The notes under the pieces: generated by a model
What the model saw: only the letters and a program-made list of their open reading frames with translations
What the model was told of the DNA's origin: nothing
The model's database searches: none
Position numbers and translations under genes: made by a program
Origin: WTAW01 sp050115915
GTDB taxonomy: Bacteria > Acidobacteriota > Aminicenantia > Aminicenantales > Aminicenantaceae
Length of the DNA: 14,093 nt
NCBI GenBank assembly: GCA_050115915.1
Contig: JASFPP010000095.1
Location: 1-14,093 of the forward strand
Direction: 5' to 3'
Shown here: positions 7,518 to 13,266 of the stretch, in pieces
Numbering within the stretch: the first letter of the stretch is position 1
How the letters are laid out: the number at the start of each line of letters is the position of its first letter

Positions 7518-9422
7518 TTATTTTTTGGTTTTATAGATCAAAAAGATGGCGAGTCCGATAAATGCTGCCAGACATACAAAATCTCCTAAGCTGCCGGGCC
7601 AAACAAGGCCTATTCCCGCGGGTTTTTTCTTGGTGATATATGCGTAAATTGCAACCAGGACCATGGCGATGCCCTCTCCTGCAATAAAACCCGAGCTCAA
7701 TAGAACACCTTTTTCTTTTCTTTGAGTCAGTTTTTCTTCATTGTTTTTAGCGCCCTTTTCCATGAAGTGCCTGATCATTCCACCCACATAGATCGGGGTC
7801 ATTGTGGAGAGTGGCAGATAAATACCCACCGCAAAAGGGAGAGAGGGAATCCTCAAGAGTTCGGCCACCACGGCAAAGGCGCCTCCGATCAACACGAGTC
7901 CCCAAGGAAGATCGCCGCCCAGAACGCCCTCTACAACTGTCTTCATCAAAACAGCTTGGGGAGCCGGCAATGTCTGCGACCCGAATGTGAAGGATTCACC
8001 CAGGAGCCATACAGCCGCAGCGACAGCAAAAGCTGAGGTCACTACTCCCAACAATTCTGTCGACTGTTGTCTTTTTGGAGTGGCTCCGATAATATACCCG
8101 CACTTCAGGTCCTGTGAAATATCGCCCGCGACAGATGCTCCGACACAGACGACTGTTCCCACAGTCAGCGCTGTGGCCTGCCCGAGGATATCAGTCCAGC
8201 CCATAGCATAGAATAGCAGGCTTGTTCCGAGAAGTGTAACGATGGCCATTCCTGAAGTCGGATTTGATGAGACTCCCACCATTCCCACGATCCGGGAAGA
8301 GACAGTGACGAAGCAAAACGCAAAAAACACGATACAGACTGCGGCAATCACCCTGACAAAGATAGCTGTGTTGATCCCCACGATCTGGGGAGAGATGATG
8401 ATCAAAGTCACAATAATGAGGGCCCCGATTCCGAGAACCGTAATGGGTAGGTCTGTATCAGTCCTTTTTTTCTGGACAAATGAGTCCTCTCTACTCAACT
8501 TGAGGTCTTTGATCCCCATTTTCAAAGAATTGTACATCGTGGGAAAGGATTTGAAGATCGTGATGATCCCCGCAACAGCGACAGCTCCAGCCCCGATCAC
8601 TCTGATATACTTGTCCCAGATCTGTTCGGCTGTCATTTCTGGGATGGTCAATTCCGCTTCAGGAAGCAAAGGAAGGTTGAGATTCTCTCCGAAATAGGCG
8701 ATCAAGGGGATGATGACCAACCAGGACAGGAGTCCGCCTCCGACCATGATAGCCGCTATGCGAGGGCCCAGAATGTATCCGACTCCAAGGAGAGCGGGAG
8801 TAGGCTCTCCGCCCAGTTTGGCCTTTTTCAACACAGGAAGCTTCAGATAGATCTTCTCGGGCCAAAGATGTAAAAAACTCTGTAATATTTTAAAAACTGC
8901 CGCGACTCCCAGGCCTAAAAAGACATTCTTTGCCTTGGCGCCGCCTTCTTCTGCGGAGATCAGGACTTGGGCTGCAGCAGTTCCTTCAGGATAGGGAAGA
9001 AATCCATGTTCCTTTACGATCAAAGCTCTTCGTAAGGGAATCATAAAAAGGACTCCCAGAATGCCGCCGAACATCGCTAACGTTCCGATCTTAAAGATGC
9101 TGGGGTTGAAACCCCATAGGAAGAGAGCGGGGATTGTAAATATGATCCCAGATGCCAGGGATGAGCTGGCGGAACCGGTCGTTTGAGCGATGTTGGCGTC
9201 TAAAATCGTACTTTTTCCCAAAATAGGCGTCAACACCCGCAAAGCTGCAACCGAAATAACTGCCAGGGGGATCGCTGTGGAGATCGTCAATCCTACTCGA
9301 AGGCCTAGATACGCGTTTGCCGAGCCAAAGATAACTCCAAAGATTGCCCCGAGAATCACGGCTTTTAAAGTGATATCCAGGTAAGATGTGTCGTCTGGAA
9401 CATAGGGTATTTTTTCCGGCAT
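7518..9422 (-). CDS. OPT-family oligopeptide transporter
   Basis: A 634-residue polytopic membrane protein of the OPT superfamily (bacterial TIGR00733-like branch). Members import small peptides or, in the YSL branch, metal chelates, using the proton gradient. Family marks are the N-terminal FGSANAYLGLRVGLTISTAIPLAV (split here as two conserved blocks near residues 32-60), ANIAQTTGSASSSLASGIIFTIPA near 80-105, PYPEGTAAAQVL near 145, VGVSSNPTSGMAI near 382, and DISQDLKCGYIIGATPKRQQ near 445. The start is supported by AAAAGGACAAGGAT just before the ATG. Length is typical for bacterial members. The next gene on the strand is cstA, so the two look like a peptide-scavenging unit. The upstream glycosyltransferase ends 97 bp before this start. 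Confidence 0.94.
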   Translation of the reverse strand: MPEKIPYVPDDTSYLDITLKAVILGAIFGVIFGSANAYLGLRVGLTISTAIPLAVISVAALRVLTPILGKSTILDANIAQTTGSASSSLASGIIFTIPALFLWGFNPSIFKIGTLAMFGGILGVLFMIPLRRALIVKEHGFLPYPEGTAAAQVLISAEEGGAKAKNVFLGLGVAAVFKILQSFLHLWPEKIYLKLPVLKKAKLGGEPTPALLGVGYILGPRIAAIMVGGGLLSWLVIIPLIAYFGENLNLPLLPEAELTIPEMTAEQIWDKYIRVIGAGAVAVAGIITIFKSFPTMYNSLKMGIKDLKLSREDSFVQKKRTDTDLPITVLGIGALIIVTLIIISPQIVGINTAIFVRVIAAVCIVFFAFCFVTVSSRIVGMVGVSSNPTSGMAIVTLLGTSLLFYAMGWTDILGQATALTVGTVVCVGASVAGDISQDLKCGYIIGATPKRQQSTELLGVVTSAFAVAAAVWLLGESFTFGSQTLPAPQAVLMKTVVEGVLGGDLPWGLVLIGGAFAVVAELLRIPSLPFAVGIYLPLSTMTPIYVGGMIRHFMEKGAKNNEEKLTQRKEKGVLLSSGFIAGEGIAMVLVAIYAYITKKKPAGIGLVWPGSLGDFVCLAAFIGLAIFLIYKTKK

Positions 9423-9442
9423 TATCCTTGTCCTTTTTTAAA

Positions 9443-9448
9443 ATTATA
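9443..9448 (-). promoter_or_regulatory. Possible -10 box upstream of the OPT transporter
   Basis: A perfect TATAAT on the minus strand, with TG two bases before it (extended -10-like), lies 21 bases before the start codon at 9422. No good -35 is visible 16-18 bp upstream. It would allow the transporter pair to be transcribed separately from the glycosyltransferase operon. Confidence 0.3.
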
Positions 9449-9519
9449 TGCAGTCTACCACATCAAAAAGTTATTTTCTAATAAAAATAAGAGAGGGTAA
9501 GCAAATCTCAACAGCAGGG

Positions 9520-10581
9520 TCAAACGATAACCAGTTTTTTCACTGTTTTTTCCCAGGTGATCTGGGATATGAATTTATAGGCATTTGCGCCCATCCTTTG
9601 AGCCAGCGCTTTATCCTCTGCCAGCTGGTCCATTTTTTTGGCCAGTGCCACCGGGTCTGGCTCACAGACAAAACCGGTTTCCCCATTTTTCACGAGTTCG
9701 GCAGGACCTCCACTGTCGCTGGCTGTGATGACGGATTTTCGGCTGGCAAAGGCTTCTCCTGTGACGAAACCATAGTCTTCTTGTTCGGGGGCGAAAAAGA
9801 CAGCTCGACAGCGGGAAAAGTGATCGAGGACCGCTTGTTCTGTGGATTTTCCGAGGAGAGTGATTCTCTCTTCAAGATTGTTATCCTTGATTTTTCTCTG
9901 GATATTTTTTTGTTCGGGACCGTCTCCGATAATAACGGCCTTCAAACCTTTATTCCTGACATGCTTGAATGATTCGACAAGCAGGTCGAGTCTTTTCAGT
10001 CTCTGTAAACGGGATACAGAAAATATAAAACTGTCATATGATTCTGTGCGATAATCTCTTTGAGGCGGAGGGGGGTAGAGGACTTCCGATTGTATCCCTC
10101 CCCAACGTTCTAATCTTTTCTGGATCGTCGAGGATTGTGCATAGAGCTTTGTGACGTTGCGCTTGAGGAGATGTGTGTCTATCAGATGGATGAGTTGTCG
10201 CCTCATCTTTTCTTTGATCTTTCCTTTGGCACCCAATTGGGAGTACAGGAAAGCCCATTGATCGTAGTATTCTCTCAACCTGTGATTCAGCCAGCACACG
10301 TGGTGGGGATGTTTAACCGCGTAGCTGGGAAAACGGAATGTGATGACCTGGTGTATTGCCCGGCCTAAGCCATCTTCTTCGATATCATAGTATCTGTTGG
10401 CCATATAGGCCCTGAATTGCCGTCCGAAACGGTTTTGCGGGGTGAGTATAAGATCAGCGTCATAGCCGTAATCCTGGAGTGCGCGGACAGTGCTACGTGC
10501 AATAGTGAGATGACCCCCTTCCACAAAGGGCACATCAGAGGTAACGACAGCGATTCTTTGGATGTCGGTCATTTTATGCAT
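9520..10581 (-). CDS. Family 4 glycosyltransferase (GT-B fold)
   Basis: A 353-residue GT4-type retaining glycosyltransferase of the GT-B fold that probably transfers a sugar from a nucleotide-sugar donor; substrate unknown. The N-terminal Rossmann half includes VVTSDVPFVEGGHLTIARS, with a glycine turn and His for acceptor binding. The C-terminal half carries FSVSRLQRLKRLDLLVESF (R191 and K196, the phosphate-contacting pair), IIGDGPEQ, and the E-x7-E motif E268 to E276 in EDYGFVTGE, followed by SDSGGPAELV. No signal peptide or membrane segment is seen, so it is cytoplasmic. The ATG at 10572 (residue 4) is a better-spaced start than 10581, because GAAGAA precedes it by about seven bases. It follows the phosphorylase homologue by 48 bp, a gap containing a 22-bp palindrome. 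Lipopolysaccharide or capsule genes are not adjacent. Confidence 0.92.
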   Translation of the reverse strand: MHKMTDIQRIAVVTSDVPFVEGGHLTIARSTVRALQDYGYDADLILTPQNRFGRQFRAYMANRYYDIEEDGLGRAIHQVITFRFPSYAVKHPHHVCWLNHRLREYYDQWAFLYSQLGAKGKIKEKMRRQLIHLIDTHLLKRNVTKLYAQSSTIQKRLERWGGIQSEVLYPPPPQRDYRTESYDSFIFSVSRLQRLKRLDLLVESFKHVRNKGLKAVIIGDGPEQKNIQRKIKDNNLEERITLLGKSTEQAVLDHFSRCRAVFFAPEQEDYGFVTGEAFASRKSVITASDSGGPAELVKNGETGFVCEPDPVALAKKMDQLAEDKALAQRMGANAYKFISQITWEKTVKKLVIV

Positions 10582-10593
10582 TCTTCGGACGAT

Positions 10594-10615
10594 AATTTTT
10601 TCGATCGAACAAATT
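10594..10615. repeat. 22-bp imperfect palindrome between the phosphorylase-like gene and the glycosyltransferase
   Basis: Two 11-base arms meet at a central TTCGATCGAA (10600-10609). Outer arms AATTT (10594-10598) and AAATT (10611-10615) pair, with a single mismatch at 10599/10610. Ten of eleven positions pair. It ends about 20 bases before the glycosyltransferase start. The symmetry without a loop looks more like a dimeric-regulator operator than a terminator. Confidence 0.55.
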
Positions 10616-10629
10616 GTATAAAAAACGGA

Positions 10630-11919
10630 TCAAAATCGGAAGCTTCCTTTTATTTTTTCTTGAGTTCGAGGTCGGAACTCAGGAGGAAATCGGGAGATTG
10701 TGTAGATGTTCCTCATCTCGCTCTGGATGCGTTCCGTGCTCCAGGATGAGGGGAGATACACTTTAGCCAGGATTTCATTTGTGTCTGTTGTATCACCGAT
10801 CTTTTTGAGCAGCAGCAGGCCTGCTCCCTGATTCTCTAGGCAGAGTTTCTGCTTGAGATCAAGGAGGTGGTCCATGGCAATCCGTTGAATATAACCTTTT
10901 CTACGGGATAGGATAGGGAATTCCTCTCCGGCAGGAGGCAGTGGGACGAGATTTTCCCCCACTTCTTCTTTGCCCTTCAGGGTCCGGATGATCTCTTTGA
11001 ATCGGGCATGCGCGGCCCCGCTCAAAAGCTGATTTCTCAAGAATGATTTCGCTTCGGTCCGGTGGGAGAATCCGCCTGAAAACATCAGAAGATCTGCTCC
11101 TGCTTCGAGCGCCATTTTTGTGAGATCAAGAGGGCCTTTGGCTTTGAGAACATCGATAGCCTCTTGGAGCTCAAGATCAGGACCAAGGGCGTGACCCAGA
11201 GGCTGGCTCTGATTGTTAATAAAAAAGCAACAGCCAAACCCTGCCGCCTCACAGTGTTCTTTGAGTACCATGGCCACATCTCGTGAGTTCTGAGCTTTTG
11301 CCTGATGCGGATAATCTCCCATCCGGATGTCCCCAACGATCCCTTCCCAGTGGATTGCATATAGGGCAAACAGACTGAGCGCTTCGAACCGAGTGACCGT
11401 ATCAAGACCAGATTTTGGGGGAATTTCCTTTAGAAGAAGTGAGGATGCGGGTGATGTCGCAAACATACCTCCTGTACGCGCGAGGGTTTTATGGATATAT
11501 ACGGGATTTGAAGGAAGCTCTACACCTGGGAGCGATAAGAAATTGTTGAGCACAGCCTGTCCTGAGGGTGTATCGCTCCAAACGAGCTTAAGGCACCTCA
11601 TCCCCGCAGAGGCTAGAAGTGGCACGAGCACAAGGGAGATTTTATCCTCCAGATCATTGTGAGACAGGACTGTCACCAAGGGAATTTTTTTTTCATCCCC
11701 GGTGAACGCCGTTCTCCACCGTAAGATCTCTCTTTTTAAATTGGCTTTATTTTCAGTGCTTTTATCGCGGAAGAGCGGATGACGCCATAGAAGGGAGAGG
11801 TCGATCTTTTCGTGTTCCTGCTTTAAGATTTTGTATTTACCGCAGAGTTTCGAGGGCTTTTTTGTTGTCACTGGTCTTGAAGACCAGGAGGGCCTTGCCC
11901 ATCCCTGCTGATGAACCAT
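10630..11919 (-). CDS. Degenerate thymidine/pyrimidine-nucleoside phosphorylase homologue
   Basis: Up to 429 residues. The body follows the thymidine/pyrimidine-nucleoside phosphorylase fold: LEDKISLVLVPLLASAG (90-106), LSLPGV, GDIRMGD (196-202), QSQPLGHALGPDLELQEAIDVLKAKGP (the usual NQPLG...REAIxxLKG block) and a C-terminal PYNP_C-like domain from about 340 (RRKGYIQRI, GLLLLKKIGD, YTISRFPPE). In a by-eye alignment the KHSTGGVGDK phosphate loop becomes VLSHNDLEDK, the GRGLGHTGGT segment becomes WSDTPSGQAV, and the Arg, Ser and Lys that hold the pyrimidine are replaced. The N-terminal helical domain is also mostly absent. It is probably not an active phosphorylase. The start is uncertain: 11919 overlaps the ACT gene by 83 bases, and a GTG at 11871 gives a smaller overlap. 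No good Shine-Dalgarno sequence decides it. Co-transcription with the ACT gene is likely. Confidence 0.75.
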   Translation of the reverse strand: MVHQQGWARPSWSSRPVTTKKPSKLCGKYKILKQEHEKIDLSLLWRHPLFRDKSTENKANLKREILRWRTAFTGDEKKIPLVTVLSHNDLEDKISLVLVPLLASAGMRCLKLVWSDTPSGQAVLNNFLSLPGVELPSNPVYIHKTLARTGGMFATSPASSLLLKEIPPKSGLDTVTRFEALSLFALYAIHWEGIVGDIRMGDYPHQAKAQNSRDVAMVLKEHCEAAGFGCCFFINNQSQPLGHALGPDLELQEAIDVLKAKGPLDLTKMALEAGADLLMFSGGFSHRTEAKSFLRNQLLSGAAHARFKEIIRTLKGKEEVGENLVPLPPAGEEFPILSRRKGYIQRIAMDHLLDLKQKLCLENQGAGLLLLKKIGDTTDTNEILAKVYLPSSWSTERIQSEMRNIYTISRFPPEFRPRTQEKIKGSFRF

Positions 11920-12232
11920 AACAATAGTCGATATCGATGACGGCGTTTCCGAGGAGTGCTCCGATCTCGGCTCCGGCGCCCACTCTATCGTCCATAAGCA
12001 CTGTCAAAACCTCATTGGTTGTGACTTTATAACCCAATGTTTGGAGGCATGTTTCTGCCTTTTTATTGTCGGATGTCAGGAGTAAAAAGACTCCTTTGTC
12101 CTCAACCGATCGTGCCTTGAGGGCCAAGAGGTTGACTCCGGAATTTGCCAGCGTTCCGAGGACTCGGCCCAAGATCCCGGGCTCGTTCGGTGTGATCACA
12201 TGAAGCTCTGTCTCGAGCTTAACGTTATGCAC
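11837..12232 (-). CDS. Tandem ACT-domain protein (start corrected to a GTG)
   Basis: A small ligand-binding protein of 131 residues with two ACT domains and no catalytic domain. ACT 1 covers ELHVITPNEPGILGRVLGTLANSGVNLLAL; ACT 2 covers EVLTVLMDDRVGAGAEIGALLGNAVIDIDYCY. Both end in a shared TSDNKKA stretch, a sign of internal duplication. Such stand-alone proteins usually sense amino acids or related ligands; the ligand is unknown. The reading frame extends to an ATG at 12268, but that ATG overlaps a perfect TATAAT, so it would not be in the transcript. The GTG at 12232 has AGAAGGAG seven bases upstream and sits just before the conserved part, so I chose it. It is the first gene of the run that includes the phosphorylase homologue and the glycosyltransferase. 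ACT 2 lacks the usual Pro-Gly turn (RVGAG for RPGAL). Confidence 0.88.
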   Translation of the reverse strand: MHNVKLETELHVITPNEPGILGRVLGTLANSGVNLLALKARSVEDKGVFLLLTSDNKKAETCLQTLGYKVTTNEVLTVLMDDRVGAGAEIGALLGNAVIDIDYCYGSSAGMGKALLVFKTSDNKKALETLR

Positions 12233-12266
12233 TGTCTTCTCCTTCTCAATCATCTGATTAGGGGGC

Positions 12267-12296
12267 ATTATAACAGATTTAACCTTGGAAAAACAA
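12267..12296 (-). promoter_or_regulatory. Putative promoter of the ACT-phosphorylase-like-glycosyltransferase operon
   Basis: A perfect -10, TATAAT, lies at 12272-12267 on the minus strand. The -35 is poor (TTGTTT at 12296-12291, 18-bp spacer). The predicted transcript start near 12260 leaves a leader of about 28 bases containing AGAAGGAG before the GTG start at 12232. Confidence 0.5.
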
Positions 12297-12323
12297 AGGA
12301 ACTGTCGCCGAAGCTCAAAAAAC

Positions 12324-12351
12324 TTGAGATTTTAAAAGATTTATCTATAAT
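12324..12351 (+). promoter_or_regulatory. Putative promoter of the glutamine amidotransferase gene
   Basis: TTGAGA (12324-12329), a 16-bp spacer and a perfect TATAAT (12346-12351). The predicted transcript start near 12358 is almost directly at the ATG of an 8-codon ORF (12361-12387). It diverges from the ACT-operon promoter. Confidence 0.55.
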
Positions 12352-12360
12352 GAATTGTCC

Positions 12361-12387
12361 ATGTTAAGTCTCTCAAAGGCGCGGTAG
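12361..12387 (+). other. Possible 8-codon leader ORF upstream of the amidotransferase
   Basis: ATG at 12361 followed by codons for LSLSKAR and a TAG at 12385-12387. It is in the same frame as the downstream gene and separated from its ATG by only one codon. If transcription starts near 12358 it would be read as a nearly leaderless peptide whose termination could couple to the start at 12391. Chance occurrence cannot be excluded. Confidence 0.25.
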
Positions 12388-12390
12388 GGT

Positions 12391-13107
12391 ATGACAAGGG
12401 AAGTGAATGTTGCCATTATCGATAATTCCATCAATCCTTCGGTCTATAATCCAGTATCCCACTGGTCCTCTTTTCTGGGAAACCGATGGCAGGCCTTTAC
12501 AGCAAGGGAGCACAAATTCCCGAATATCAAGGATGGATTCACCCATGTGATCCTGACGGGGTCGGAAGCTTCTATCCTCGAAAGGGAAAAATGGGTCGAC
12601 GAGGAGGTCGAGCTCACTCTGGAAGCCGTCGAAAAGAATATTCCTGTTCTCGGAAGTTGTTGGGGACATCAGCTACTGGCCTTGGCACTTACTGGGCCGG
12701 CAAGTGTTCAGCGCAGCGAAAGTCCTGAGATCGGCTGGATCCCCATCGCTATCAAGGAAGAAAAGACTCTTATGGGGAAAAAAGGAGTGAAGTTCGTCTT
12801 TTGCAGTCATTTTGATGAAGTTGTCGGTCTTGATGCAAACTTTCGCGTGTTTGCTGCGAGCAAAGGATGCCGAATCCATGCCTTTCAATGGAAGTCAAAT
12901 CCTGTTTGGGGGATTCAGAGTCATCCGGAAATGTGTATTCCTGACGCTCTGCACTATCTCAGAGAAAATATCGCATCCCATCATGAATCCCTTACTCTTT
13001 ATCAAAAAGCCCTGGATTCGACACCGAAAGATTCAGGGATTATCCATTCTGTGATTGAAAATTTTTTGGGTATCTCGGATTTGGATTTAGATGCCAAAAG
13101 TTTCTGA
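12391..13107 (+). CDS. Class I glutamine amidotransferase (GATase1), stand-alone
   Basis: A 238-residue cytoplasmic protein with the class I (triad) glutaminase fold, like GuaA-type or stand-alone GMP-synthase-like amidotransferases. The catalytic cysteine is C90 in GSCWGHQLLAL (nucleophile elbow), with H178 and E180 in SHPE completing the triad. The oxyanion-side segment HVILTGSEASI precedes it. All triad residues are present, so it is probably an active glutaminase. The partner that receives the ammonia is not in the window, and the synthetase it feeds cannot be named. The ATG at 12391 is the first possible start after an in-frame TAG at 12385. It has only a poor GGTAGGG just before it, with suboptimal spacing. 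It is transcribed divergently from the ACT-domain operon across a 158-bp region. Some stand-alone members act as peptidases of gamma-glutamyl bonds, an alternative here. Confidence 0.9.
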   Translation: MTREVNVAIIDNSINPSVYNPVSHWSSFLGNRWQAFTAREHKFPNIKDGFTHVILTGSEASILEREKWVDEEVELTLEAVEKNIPVLGSCWGHQLLALALTGPASVQRSESPEIGWIPIAIKEEKTLMGKKGVKFVFCSHFDEVVGLDANFRVFAASKGCRIHAFQWKSNPVWGIQSHPEMCIPDALHYLRENIASHHESLTLYQKALDSTPKDSGIIHSVIENFLGISDLDLDAKSF

Positions 13108-13179
13108 AAGCGATCGATCCCATCTTTGGGAAAGGTCGGAAAATGATACAGAAAATACTTGATTTACAGGAATTTTTCC

Positions 13180-13209
13180 TTGACAAAAGACATTCTTTAA
13201 AGATATTTT
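13180..13209 (+). promoter_or_regulatory. Putative promoter of the secreted PKD-like protein gene
   Basis: A perfect -35, TTGACA (13180-13185), an 18-bp spacer and TATTTT (13204-13209, 4 of 6). The leader is about 50 bases and ends in AAAAGGAGG before the ATG at 13267. The same TTGACA plus 18-bp layout is seen for exbD. Confidence 0.5.
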
Positions 13210-13266
13210 TATCTATACAACAGCATTACGTATCTCAATCATTCTCTTATCTGAAAAGGAGGCAGA

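Noticed and set aside
9448..9972. 174-codon plus-strand ORF
   Set aside because: Antisense to the glycosyltransferase C-terminal domain, which carries the E-x7-E motif; the opposite frame has no family features.
10630..12268. Tryptophan-type TrpD/TrpG pairing of the phosphorylase-fold gene with the amidotransferase
   Set aside because: The C-terminal PYNP_C-like domain places the gene nearer thymidine phosphorylase than anthranilate phosphoribosyltransferase, and the amidotransferase is on the other strand and not TrpG-like in its motifs.
13118..13131. Inverted repeat TCCCA-TCTT-TGGGA after the amidotransferase as a terminator
   Set aside because: Perfect five-pair stem but followed by AAGG rather than a T-run; too short to claim.
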